A stretch of 9,981 bases of DNA from Methanobacteriota archaeon (GTDB lineage: Archaea; Thermoplasmatota; Poseidoniia; Poseidoniales; Poseidoniaceae): positions 12,860-22,840 of the forward strand of contig PBOE01000011.1 in assembly GCA_002725275.1 (NCBI GenBank), given 5' to 3'. The first letter of the stretch is position 1, and each line of letters starts with the position of its first letter. The notes under the pieces are model-generated. The model made no database searches, was not told the DNA's origin, and worked only from the letters and a program-made list of their open reading frames with translations. Below are positions 1 to 7,583 of the stretch, piece after piece. Both the position numbers and the translations under genes were made by a program.

Positions 1-1890
1 AACCTGTTTCACCCCTCTCGTGTGTTGCGTGGGGTTCACGCTGGGGTTCGCGTGGGCGGGAATGAATCAGGCATTCCCACCGTGAACGGCGCCATCGTGT
101 TTGACGACCGGTACATCGGAAAACCGCTTGTGTATTGCGGCACGGTTGGCATCATGCCCCGCACCCTCACCGACGGCCGCCCATCCCACATCAAGACCCC
201 CGTGGCGGGCGACATCGTCTACATGGTGGGCGGTCGCGTGGGTTACGATGGGATTCACGGTGCGACGTTTTCGTCTCTTGAACTGACTGAAGAATCTCCT
301 TCCAGCGCCGTCCAAATCGGCGACCCCATCACGCAGAAGAAAATGCTTGACATGGTGTTGGAGGCCAGAGATGCCGGCCTCATCACCTGCATTACGGATA
401 ACGGCGCTGGCGGGCTATCGTCGTCCATCGGCGAGATGGCGGAATACACGAACGGCTGTGAAATTGACCTCGCCAAGGTCCCTCTGAAGCAAGCCGGGTT
501 GTCGCCGTGGGAAATCCTCGTTTCTGAAAGCCAGGAACGCATGACCATTGCCGTACGGCCCGACGATCAGGCGGCGTTTGAAGCGATGGCTGACCTTCAC
601 GAAGTCGAAGCCACCGCCGTGGCCACCTTCACGTCAACGGGCATGTTTCACGTTCGCTATCACGACGCTACCGTGGCGTATTTGCCCATTGAATTCCTCC
701 ACGACGGCGTCCCACAACTCGAACTCGAATCGGAATGGCGCCCACCCCAATTGACGCCGTTTGTTCCTCCTTCCACCGCCGACCACACCGCTCTCCTGGA
801 AGGGATGTTGAAGCGACCAAACATCGCCAGCAAGGAAACTTGGGTTCGCCAGTACGACCACGAAGTCATTGCCCAAACGGCCATCAAACCCTTTGTCGGC
901 GTCAAACGCGACGGTCCAGGGGATGCCGGCGTCATCGCCCCCATTCACGGGAACCCCCACGGTCTCGTGATTTCGTGCGGTATTGCGCCTCGGTACTCCG
1001 ACATCGACGCAGGCGCCATGGCCGCCGCCTCCATCGATGAAGCGGTTCGCAATGCGGTGTGCGTGGGGTTGGACGTGGACAAGATGGCCGGCCTTGACAA
1101 CTTCTGCTGGCCGGACCCCATCGAGTCGGAAAAGACACCTGACGGGCGCTTCAAACTCGCTCAGCTCGTTCGAGCGAATCGAGAATTGGAACGCGTTTGT
1201 CGAGCCTATCGATTGCCGTGTGTCAGTGGAAAGGATTCCATGAAGAACGATTACGGCACGGGCCCGGACAAAATCTCCATCCCACCCACGCTGTTGTTCT
1301 CCCTCTTCGGCGACCACCCCGATGTTCGAAAAACCGCCACGAGCGACTTCAAATCCGTTGGCGACCGAATTTATCTGGTCGGGACTTCCCATCAAGAGCT
1401 CGGAGCGTCCGAACTTGCCTACATGATGTTGGAAAGCGGAGACGCACACGGCATCGGTGGACAAGTTCCGCAACTGCCTCACCCCGAGCAAAACCTCAGC
1501 ACCTATCGAGCGCTCGCAGGGGCCGTCCGAAACGGAACCGTGCGGACGGCCCACGACTGCAGCGAAGGCGGCGTTGCCGTGGCCCTGGCTGAGATGTGCA
1601 TTGGCGGGCGCTTGGGTGCCAGCGTTGACATCGATGGTACCGGCGAAGGAGACGTTTGGGGTCGCCTGTGGGGCGAATCCCTCGGTCGCTTCGTCGTGGC
1701 CGTTTCCCCGGAAAACGAAGCACAATTTTTGGCGTCCATGAAAGGCCACCCCACCACGGTCTTGGGGGCCGTTTCGGCTTCCTCCTTCCTCGAGGTGAGC
1801 GACGGTGATGACGTGCTCATCCACATGGACGTTGAAACCATGGCTGCGGCCTGGAAGGGCACGCTCGATCTGACAGGAGGGGTCGTCTGA
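1..1890 (+). CDS. purL: Phosphoribosylformylglycinamidine synthase, synthetase subunit PurL (5'-truncated by window edge)
   Basis: PurL uses ATP and ammonia delivered from PurQ to convert FGAR to FGAM, the fourth step of purine synthesis, in the cytoplasm. The frame is open from base 1, so the start lies outside the window; 629 codons are present. Recognisable family motifs are GNESGIPTVNG near the 5' end, GIHGATFSS, the DNGAGGLSSS block, SESQERM, GPGDAGV, SGKDSMK, the AHDCSEGGVA block and a C-terminal GESLGRF. Together they cover both halves of the duplicated AIR-synthase-like fold. From memory, these motif variants fit the long stand-alone PurL found in several bacterial groups (around 1,000 residues) better than the short form of about 740. 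If so, roughly a third of the protein is missing upstream. It ends in TGA at 1888-1890, overlapping the purQ ATG by one base. The GTG at 22 is internal, not a start. Identity is certain; subtype is inferred. Confidence 0.96.
   Translation, partial: NLFHPSRVLRGVHAGVRVGGNESGIPTVNGAIVFDDRYIGKPLVYCGTVGIMPRTLTDGRPSHIKTPVAGDIVYMVGGRVGYDGIHGATFSSLELTEESPSSAVQIGDPITQKKMLDMVLEARDAGLITCITDNGAGGLSSSIGEMAEYTNGCEIDLAKVPLKQAGLSPWEILVSESQERMTIAVRPDDQAAFEAMADLHEVEATAVATFTSTGMFHVRYHDATVAYLPIEFLHDGVPQLELESEWRPPQLTPFVPPSTADHTALLEGMLKRPNIASKETWVRQYDHEVIAQTAIKPFVGVKRDGPGDAGVIAPIHGNPHGLVISCGIAPRYSDIDAGAMAAASIDEAVRNAVCVGLDVDKMAGLDNFCWPDPIESEKTPDGRFKLAQLVRANRELERVCRAYRLPCVSGKDSMKNDYGTGPDKISIPPTLLFSLFGDHPDVRKTATSDFKSVGDRIYLVGTSHQELGASELAYMMLESGDAHGIGGQVPQLPHPEQNLSTYRALAGAVRNGTVRTAHDCSEGGVAVALAEMCIGGRLGASVDIDGTGEGDVWGRLWGESLGRFVVAVSPENEAQFLASMKGHPTTVLGAVSASSFLEVSDGDDVLIHMDVETMAAAWKGTLDLTGGVV
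1875..1880 (+). promoter_or_regulatory. Strong Shine-Dalgarno site for purQ
   Basis: A perfect AGGAGG lies inside the last codons of purL, nine bases before the purQ ATG at 1890. It fixes the purQ start and supports coupled translation of the two subunits from one message. Confidence 0.8.
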
Positions 1891-2732
1891 TGACCCCACG
1901 TGTAGCCGTACTGTTCGGTTTTGGCATCAATTGCGACCACGAAACCAAGGCCGTGTTCGAGTTGGTCGGCGCCGAAGCCGACCGCGTTCACGTCAACCGT
2001 TTTGTTTCAGGTGATGCGGATTTGGCTGCGTACGACATTTTGGCGGTGCCAGGCGGCTTCTCGTTTGGCGATCACCTTGGGAGTGGACGCTTGCTCGGTA
2101 ACCGCATGCGATTTGCCATGCGTGAGGCGTTGATGACGTTCGTGGATGCGGGCAAACCCATCATCGGAATCTGCAATGGCTTTCAAGTGCTGGTGAAGAC
2201 CGGGCTACTCCCCGGCCCCGAAGCCGGCGTTTCACCCGACTTTGTCCAACGTGGCAGCCTCACCCTCAACGACAGCGGGCGATACGAAGACCGTTGGGTT
2301 ACCCTTGAGTTTGACCCGGACAGCCCTTGCATCTGGACCAAGGGAATGACGCGTATGGAATGCCCGGTTCGTCACGGCGAAGGAAAGTACGTAATGCCGT
2401 CACCCACCGATCTCGACCGACTGGCAGAGCACCACCAGTTGACGGTGCGTTACGTCGACCCATCAACACCGGCCGGAGCGGGGATCACGGATGAACCGCT
2501 TCCGTATCCCGTCAGTCCAAACGGCAGCATGCGAAACATCGCTGGCATTTGTGATTCAACGGGCCTTGTGTTCGGTTTGATGCCTCACCCAGAAGCGATC
2601 TATGCTCGTTGGCTTCACCCATCGCACACTCGTCATGACGACGGTGATGCCTCCGGAGCGCTGGATGGCTGGGAGGGCGATGGCCTTCAAATGTTCAGGA
2701 ACGCCGTTGAATACGTCAAACAACGAGCATGA
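1890..2732 (+). CDS. purQ: Phosphoribosylformylglycinamidine synthase, glutaminase subunit PurQ
   Basis: PurQ is the class I glutamine amidotransferase that releases ammonia from glutamine and passes it to PurL. The 280-residue protein shows the nucleophile Cys95 in GICNGFQ, the oxyanion-region motif PGGFSFGD (residues 54-61), and the His233/Glu235 pair in MPHPEA, so the catalytic triad is complete. It is longer than the common bacterial PurQ of about 225 residues. The extra length lies in the middle and C-terminal parts, and from memory this is usual for PurQ partners of long PurL. The ATG overlaps the purL stop (TGATG) and has a strong ribosome binding site, so this is a tight two-gene operon. 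A membrane acyltransferase-like gene follows at once. Confidence 0.97.
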   Translation: MTPRVAVLFGFGINCDHETKAVFELVGAEADRVHVNRFVSGDADLAAYDILAVPGGFSFGDHLGSGRLLGNRMRFAMREALMTFVDAGKPIIGICNGFQVLVKTGLLPGPEAGVSPDFVQRGSLTLNDSGRYEDRWVTLEFDPDSPCIWTKGMTRMECPVRHGEGKYVMPSPTDLDRLAEHHQLTVRYVDPSTPAGAGITDEPLPYPVSPNGSMRNIAGICDSTGLVFGLMPHPEAIYARWLHPSHTRHDDGDASGALDGWEGDGLQMFRNAVEYVKQRA

Positions 2733-2741
2733 GTGGGGCGC

Positions 2742-3770
2742 ATGACCGCATCATCACGGTCAACGCACATCGACGCCCTTCGCGGTCTTGCCGTTTTGCT
2801 GATGGTGCTTGTTCACGCTGCGGCAACGTGGGAACCGACCTTGTCGGGGAACCTGTTGGTGTTTGGACTGATCGTCTCGGCTGGTGGCGGCCTCGCTGCA
2901 CCCTTGTTTGTGGCGCTTCTTGGTTGGGGCTTGGCCCAACGCGACTTGACGATGCAGCAACGATGGTGGCGTGCAGGTTGCTTGTTTGGGTGCCAGGGCA
3001 TCGTTAACGTAAGCTCGCCGCACTTGTTCGAGTTGTTCACGCCCGGGGTGTTGTCTCTGTTGGGCGTGTTGATCCTCACCGAACCGTGGTGGGGGCGTGG
3101 ATTGCGGACTTCAAACAAGCCCACGGTTGTGTTTTCTTGGTTGTTTGGACTGACGGTGCTGTTTTGCTTCGTGTTCACGTCTTGGCAGGGGCCTTCAAGC
3201 TGGACGTACCGTGTTGATACGGCGTCCGTCTTAACATGGTTCGAACACGTGGTGTTCACGGGTTTGTACCCAATCGTTCCCTGGTTCGTGTTCGCATCCT
3301 TTGGCGCAACCGTTGCCGTGCTTTCCACACCCCAACGCCACGCCTTCTTTCGAACGGTGTCGGTGATCGGGCTGACCGTATCGCTGGCAATCCTTGTTCA
3401 TAGCCAGCGGACGAATCAGGTCTGGGCACTTCCCACAGGTAACGCCGCCCTGACGTTCTTCCCTGCTAACGCTCCCTTTCTCATCGCAGCCATGACGGGG
3501 GTTGCCATGCTGTGGTGGTGCTTGGAGCGTTTCAGGTTCGCTGATCGCTTGTCCAGCTTGGGTCGAGTATCACTCACGGTGTACGTGCTGCACTTCGTGC
3601 CGTTTGCGTTGTTCCATCAAGCCGAAACCCTCCACGGCTGGTCGCCCGCTTTGACCGCAGGGGTCGTCCTGGGCTACACCGTGGGGTGGATCGTCCTGGG
3701 AACGTTGCTTGCTCAGCGTGCGCCATGGTTCACGATTGAATCGTGGATGAAGCGACGTGAACCGTCTTGA
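2742..3770 (+). CDS. Multi-pass membrane protein of the DUF1624/DUF418 (heparan-glucosaminide acetyltransferase-like) group
   Basis: The 342-residue product is very hydrophobic, with roughly nine or ten predicted membrane segments. The N-terminus has the signature HIDALRGLAVLLMVLVH (residues 9-25), which is typical of the acyltransferase-like membrane families DUF1624 (HGSNAT catalytic domain) and DUF418. A YPIVPW motif (176-181) followed by a small-residue helix, and a late GRVSLTVYVLHF segment (274-285), also fit these families. Members that have been studied move acetyl groups onto sugars across a membrane. The substrate here is unknown. The start is uncertain: ATG at 2742 leaves nine bases after the purQ stop, while GTG at 2733 directly abuts that stop; neither has a good ribosome binding site. 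The spacing implies co-transcription with purLQ, though no functional link to purines is evident. Confidence 0.72.
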   Translation: MTASSRSTHIDALRGLAVLLMVLVHAAATWEPTLSGNLLVFGLIVSAGGGLAAPLFVALLGWGLAQRDLTMQQRWWRAGCLFGCQGIVNVSSPHLFELFTPGVLSLLGVLILTEPWWGRGLRTSNKPTVVFSWLFGLTVLFCFVFTSWQGPSSWTYRVDTASVLTWFEHVVFTGLYPIVPWFVFASFGATVAVLSTPQRHAFFRTVSVIGLTVSLAILVHSQRTNQVWALPTGNAALTFFPANAPFLIAAMTGVAMLWWCLERFRFADRLSSLGRVSLTVYVLHFVPFALFHQAETLHGWSPALTAGVVLGYTVGWIVLGTLLAQRAPWFTIESWMKRREPS

Positions 3771-3808
3771 CGTCGATGGGTGCATCCCACCGCTTTCAAT
3801 CAACACCT

Positions 3809-3826
3809 ACGTGAAGGGGTTCACGT
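3809..3826. terminator. Short hairpin after the acyltransferase-like gene
   Basis: A perfect 7-bp stem (ACGTGAA / TTCACGT) encloses a GGGG loop, about 40 bases past the stop of the + strand gene. There is no T-rich tail on the + strand, so a role in ending that transcript is only possible. Confidence 0.3.
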
Positions 3827-3860
3827 GCGTGCAGTTCGCATGCAGTCCAACCAAGAGAAA

Positions 3861-3882
3861 CGGGGTGGCCGAAGCCACCCCG
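3861..3882 (-). terminator. Terminator hairpin for the rhodopsin gene
   Basis: A perfect 9-bp GC-rich stem (CGGGGTGGC / GCCACCCCG) with a CGAA tetraloop lies 30 bases past the rhodopsin stop. Reading the - strand, it is followed by TTTCTCTTGG, a moderately U-rich tail. It sits between convergent genes and could serve both, but the tail favours the - strand. Confidence 0.6.
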
Positions 3883-3912
3883 CTTCAGGGGGGTTGGAGA
3901 ACCGTTGTGGTT

Positions 3913-4779
3913 TCACTCGGCAGCTGCCATGGCTTCGGTAGCCTTCTTGGCACCCATCCATGCAACGACACCGAAGCCGATCTTGTTGATCATGTCAGCG
4001 ATGTTGTAGAGGACAGCCATGACCTCAGCCGAAACGGCGGAGGAGACACCGGCTTCTGGGTTGAAGAGGTAGCCGATGGGGTAGATGACCCAGCCGACGC
4101 AGATGAACCAGCGCAGAGCGTTGGTGCTCCACATGAGTTCAGGGGCAATCTTGCTGTTGTCGACACCCTTGCCGGAGGACCAGGGGGTACCGGTAGCCAC
4201 GATGATCATGGCCCAGCCGACACCACCGAGGATGAGGCCGAGCATGCCGTCGATGGCACCGGACTCACCGAGGTAGCCGAATCCAATCATGATGATGGCA
4301 CCGGTGAAACAGATACCGGTGAAGCCAAGGCCGAGGAACTTGTCGTCGGTGATCGCTTCCTTGCCCACGAGGGACGGGAACTTGAGGGCCATCAACGGAA
4401 CGGTGATGATCCAGTCCATGTATCGGTATTCAATGGAAACCGTGCCGTAGTCAGCGTAGACACCACGCATGTAGTAGTAGTGGAAGGCGGCGATACCGAC
4501 GATCAGGGCCGAGATGGTCATGGTCGTGCGGTATTGAGGTGCCACGGAGTTGCGCTCTGCCATGAAGAAGACAAAGGCAGCACCCATGGAGATGTAGCCA
4601 ACGAAGAACAGGAAGAAGGTAACCAGTTCCAAGGTGGCGCCATCAGCGGTGACGAATTCAGGCAATCCGTCGTCGCCGATGGGCTTCGTGTCCACTGCGC
4701 TGACCGTTCCGGCCATTGCAAGGGCAAGTGTGGCAATCAAAAGCAGGCTCGTTGTTTTCGAGAATTTTTCAGTTTTCAT
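3913..4779 (-). CDS. Proteorhodopsin-family light-driven ion pump with D-T-K motif
   Basis: This is a seven-helix retinal protein of 288 residues, most likely an outward proton pump in the cell membrane. The N-terminus looks like a signal peptide with probable cleavage after Ala28 (TVSA). Numbering from the ATG at 4779, helix B has His100 and helix C has RYMDW with Arg119 and Asp122 (proton acceptor), spaced like His75/Arg94/Asp97 of green proteorhodopsin. Thr126 follows. Lys133 takes the place of the usual donor Glu108. Met130 sits at the spectral tuning site (105), which predicts green absorption. Lys266 in ADMINKIGFG binds retinal. By a gapless hand alignment of helix E, the site I recall as the carotenoid-antenna glycine is Leu182, so no such fenestration is predicted. 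The ATG was chosen over the upstream TTG at 4788 because the TATA box predicts transcription starting near 4788. It appears to be a single-gene unit. Confidence 0.95.
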   Translation of the reverse strand: MKTEKFSKTTSLLLIATLALAMAGTVSAVDTKPIGDDGLPEFVTADGATLELVTFFLFFVGYISMGAAFVFFMAERNSVAPQYRTTMTISALIVGIAAFHYYYMRGVYADYGTVSIEYRYMDWIITVPLMALKFPSLVGKEAITDDKFLGLGFTGICFTGAIIMIGFGYLGESGAIDGMLGLILGGVGWAMIIVATGTPWSSGKGVDNSKIAPELMWSTNALRWFICVGWVIYPIGYLFNPEAGVSSAVSAEVMAVLYNIADMINKIGFGVVAWMGAKKATEAMAAAE

Positions 4780-4810
4780 GGTTCTCAAACCGTGCTACCC
4801 CCCGATTCAG

Positions 4811-4818
4811 TATATAAA
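4811..4818 (-). promoter_or_regulatory. Archaeal TATA box of the rhodopsin gene
   Basis: On the - strand the sequence reads TTTATATA, a near-ideal archaeal TATA box in an otherwise GC-rich window. Its centre is about 26 bases upstream of position 4788, which would give a leader of roughly ten bases before the ATG at 4779. I see no convincing BRE element next to it. It lies 42 bases past the stop of the upstream ABC gene, so the rhodopsin can be transcribed independently. Confidence 0.7.
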
Positions 4819-4859
4819 GGGGTGTATTTTTGCTAAGTTTCGCGCGTGGATTTTAACGA

Positions 4860-6632
4860 TTATTGGGCTTCGCCGGTCTGCACAGACCACAACCTGGCGT
4901 AGATTCCAGCTTGGGCCACAAGGCCGTCGTGCGTACCGTCCTCTACCACCTTACCTTGTTCGAGCACCACGATTCGATCGGCATGGCGGACGGTGGACAG
5001 CCGATGGGCGATCACGATCGTGGTTCGGTCTCTCGAAATGCGTTCAATGGAGCGCTGCAGGGCGGCTTCGGTCTCGTTGTCGACGGCTGAGGTGGCTTCG
5101 TCCAAAACGAGCAACGGCGCATCTTTCAGGACGGCTCTGGCGATGGCCACGCGCTGACGTTGACCCCCGGAGAGGCGATGGCCCCCCTCGCCCACCAGGG
5201 TGTCCCATCCGCTGGGAAGGTCGGCGACAAAGGCAGCTGCTTCTGCTACCTCCGCCGCCCTCACGACCTCTTCGTCCGTTGCGTCCGGTCGACCGTACCG
5301 TATGTTTTCGAGAATGGTGGTTGGAAACAGCGTGATGTGCTGGTCCACCAGGGCGATGGAGGAGCGGAGCGAGTGAAGTTTCCACGCTTCGATGGGGCGG
5401 TCGCACCACGTTACGTTACCGCGTTGCGGTTCAGCAAACCTCAACAGCAGACGAACAAGGGAGGTTTTTCCAGCGCCTGTGGAACCCACGACGCCGGTGG
5501 TTTTTCCGTGTTCAAACGTCAGGGAAAGGCCGTTGAACAAGGGTTCTCGGTCCGGGTAACCAAAGAACACGTCCTCCAGTGCAATGGAGGACGCTTTTCT
5601 GGTTTCGAGGGCGGGAGAATACTCACCCTGCTGCAGTTCGATGGGTGAAGCCAAGACATCCAGCACACGCGTGGACGACGCCATCGCCCGCTGGTAGAGG
5701 TCGAACGTTTCGCCCAGCCGAGTTAACGGCCACAACAAGCGTTGCGTCATGAACACCAACACCGAGTAGGCGCCGACGGCCATCGTGCCTTCGAGCGTAA
5801 ACCAGCCGCCCAGCAGCAAGGTGGCCGTGAATCCGACCAAGATGGCCATCCGAATCAAGGGTGTGAACGCAGCGGAAAGCCGAATCGCTTCACGATTGGC
5901 TTCCCTGTAAGCATCACTCAACACCTCAACACGGCGCAATTCGTTGGCTTCTGCGGTGAACGATTGAACGGTTGACATGCCCGACAGGTCGTTTTCCAAG
6001 AGTGCATTCATCTGGCCGGCGGCCTGACGAACCTTGGCGTAGCGCGGCTCAAGGCTGCGCTGGTAGCGGAACGAACCCCAGACGATGAGCGGAATGGGCA
6101 ACACGGCGAAGAGAGCCACCTGCCACGAAATTAGGAGGAAGACCGCTCCAACCACGATGACGGTGGTGCTGACCTGCAGCAGATCGTTGGCCCCTTTGTC
6201 CAGAAATCGCTCAAGCTGGTTGATGTCGTCGTTGAGAATGGCAAGAATGTCCCCTTTTTGCCGTTCATCGAACCACGTCATTCCCTGCTGTTGGACGTGG
6301 TCAAACGTATCCAACCGCAATTCGTGCTGCACGGTTTGGGCGAGGTTACGCCAGAGAACACCGTAGAAGTATTCGAACAGCGATTCAAGTCCCCATATGA
6401 GGAACGTGAGGACGGACAGGGCAACCAGTTGATGCCAGGGGTCGACCAGCCCCACGGTGGCCAAGGTTGACTCCTCGCGAAGCACCACGACGTCCACGGC
6501 CAGGCCGATGAGCAGCGGAGGGGCCAAGTCCCAGAATTTGTTGAAGATCGAACAGAAAGCCGCCAGGCGCACCGTACCCCGATGCGGGCGCATGTAATTC
6601 AACAGACGTCGAAACGGCCCTCCCTCGCCCAT
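4860..6632 (-). CDS. ABC exporter half-transporter (fused permease and ATPase, MsbA/LmrA type)
   Basis: The 590-residue protein has an N-terminal six-helix ABC exporter membrane domain (about residues 20-320) and a C-terminal nucleotide-binding domain. The ATPase motifs are all intact: Walker A GSTGAGKT (383-390), Q-loop Gln431 in VDQH, signature LSGGQ (487-491), Walker B LLVLDE (507-512), D-loop SAVD and switch His543. It should work as a dimer that exports a lipid, peptide or drug-like compound using ATP; the substrate cannot be read from sequence. The start at 6632 (MGEGGPF) was chosen over an in-frame upstream codon at 6749, because the extra 39 residues are low-complexity, lack family resemblance and would overlap the divergent GGGP synthase gene. 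It ends in TAA at 4860-4862. The rhodopsin gene follows on the same strand behind its own promoter. Confidence 0.93.
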   Translation of the reverse strand: MGEGGPFRRLLNYMRPHRGTVRLAAFCSIFNKFWDLAPPLLIGLAVDVVVLREESTLATVGLVDPWHQLVALSVLTFLIWGLESLFEYFYGVLWRNLAQTVQHELRLDTFDHVQQQGMTWFDERQKGDILAILNDDINQLERFLDKGANDLLQVSTTVIVVGAVFLLISWQVALFAVLPIPLIVWGSFRYQRSLEPRYAKVRQAAGQMNALLENDLSGMSTVQSFTAEANELRRVEVLSDAYREANREAIRLSAAFTPLIRMAILVGFTATLLLGGWFTLEGTMAVGAYSVLVFMTQRLLWPLTRLGETFDLYQRAMASSTRVLDVLASPIELQQGEYSPALETRKASSIALEDVFFGYPDREPLFNGLSLTFEHGKTTGVVGSTGAGKTSLVRLLLRFAEPQRGNVTWCDRPIEAWKLHSLRSSIALVDQHITLFPTTILENIRYGRPDATDEEVVRAAEVAEAAAFVADLPSGWDTLVGEGGHRLSGGQRQRVAIARAVLKDAPLLVLDEATSAVDNETEAALQRSIERISRDRTTIVIAHRLSTVRHADRIVVLEQGKVVEDGTHDGLVAQAGIYARLWSVQTGEAQ

Positions 6633-6720
6633 GGCTGTGGCGAGCAGGCGGGGCTTTAGGAAGCCTTTCGTTGGCGACGCCCGTGCGCAAGCCCTATGCC
6701 CTTTCCCCGCTGACGGGCGG

Positions 6721-7539
6721 ATGAGGACCATGAACGTCAGCGAATCCACCGTCTTGGAGAAGGTCTGCCGTCCGTCGGCGGTCGCACGTCATATCACCCT
6801 CATCGACCCCGCCAAACAAACCGCCGAAGTGGCAGCTCAGCGCGCCATGGTGGCGGTGGAATGCGGCTCGTCGATGATCTTCGTGGGCGGCTCAACCGAT
6901 ACGCCGGATGACGTGGTCCACGCCACCTGCACGGCCATCCAAGAAGCCCTTGAGTTGCGGATGTTCGCTGCGAGCCAAGACCCCAACGGGGAAGAAAGCG
7001 CGTGGGACGTCCCGGTGGTCCTTTTCCCGGGAGGTGCGCACGCCCTCTCACCGGCTGCGGACGCCATCACCTTCATGATGCTCATGAATTCGACCAAGCG
7101 GGCGTTCTTGGTCGGTGAGCAAGTTCGCGGCGCACCTCACCTCGAGCGGTTTGGTGTTGAAGCTCTCCCCACGGGGTATGTCGTCTGCGCGCCAGGTGGT
7201 CGCGTGGGTGAAGTTGGCGGGGCTGAATTGATTCAACCCGACGATGTGGACTTGGTCCATGCTTACGCCTTGTGTGCGAGGATGTACGGGTTCTCACTCC
7301 TCTACCTCGAAGCGGGAAGCGGTGCCGACACCCCCGTTCACCCGGACCTCATCACCACGGCGGCTTCGGTTGAAGGCCTCACCCTCCTGGTTGGTGGAGG
7401 CATGAGGACGGCAGACGACGTGGCTCGTGCGGTGGAAGCCGGCGCGCAGTGGATTGTCACGGGAACGGTGACGGAAGACGCTTCCTCGATGGATGAGTTG
7501 CGCGAGCGATTGACCTCGCTTATCGGGGCTTGCGGCTGA
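6721..7539 (+). CDS. Geranylgeranylglyceryl phosphate synthase (GGGP synthase)
   Basis: This TIM-barrel enzyme joins sn-glycerol-1-phosphate to geranylgeranyl diphosphate, forming the first ether bond of archaeal membrane lipids. The 272-residue protein carries the family landmarks: HITLIDPAK (24-32) with the metal-binding Asp29, IFVGGST (53-59), an FPGG...LSPAADA block (102-115), the phosphate-site motif YLEAGSGA (195-202), VGGGMRT (224-230) and VTGT (246-249). The length is slightly above the usual 230-260; part of the excess is a loop near residues 83-96. The YLEAGSGA form fits the archaeal group rather than bacterial PcrB. Start choice is open between ATG 6721 and ATG 6730; the GTG/ATG codons upstream to 6631 would overlap the divergent ABC gene and encode no family sequence. 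No other lipid gene is adjacent. It is strong evidence that the host is an archaeon. Confidence 0.94.
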   Translation: MRTMNVSESTVLEKVCRPSAVARHITLIDPAKQTAEVAAQRAMVAVECGSSMIFVGGSTDTPDDVVHATCTAIQEALELRMFAASQDPNGEESAWDVPVVLFPGGAHALSPAADAITFMMLMNSTKRAFLVGEQVRGAPHLERFGVEALPTGYVVCAPGGRVGEVGGAELIQPDDVDLVHAYALCARMYGFSLLYLEAGSGADTPVHPDLITTAASVEGLTLLVGGGMRTADDVARAVEAGAQWIVTGTVTEDASSMDELRERLTSLIGACG

Positions 7540-7583
7540 GCCTTACAGCGCCCTAACACTCGTTCAAACGACGATCGGCCCGC

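Noticed and set aside
634..1899. Long open frame of 421 codons on the - strand opposite purL
   Set aside because: It is the antisense of a certain purL gene; its translation is Gly/His/Val-rich with no family motif, as expected from codon bias in GC-rich DNA.
3757..4836. Open frame of 359 codons on the + strand opposite the rhodopsin
   Set aside because: The product is a Gly/Asp/His-rich mirror of the rhodopsin codons and runs through the terminator and TATA regions.
6692..6698. CCTATG-like stretch about 25 bases before ATG 6721, considered as a TATA box for a leaderless GGGP synthase
   Set aside because: The match to an archaeal TATA box is too poor to report as a feature; spacing alone is suggestive.
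6633..6749. Possible 39-residue N-terminal extension of the ABC exporter
   Set aside because: It would overlap the divergent GGGP synthase start, has no resemblance to exporter N-termini, and MGEGGPF at 6632 gives a normal family length.
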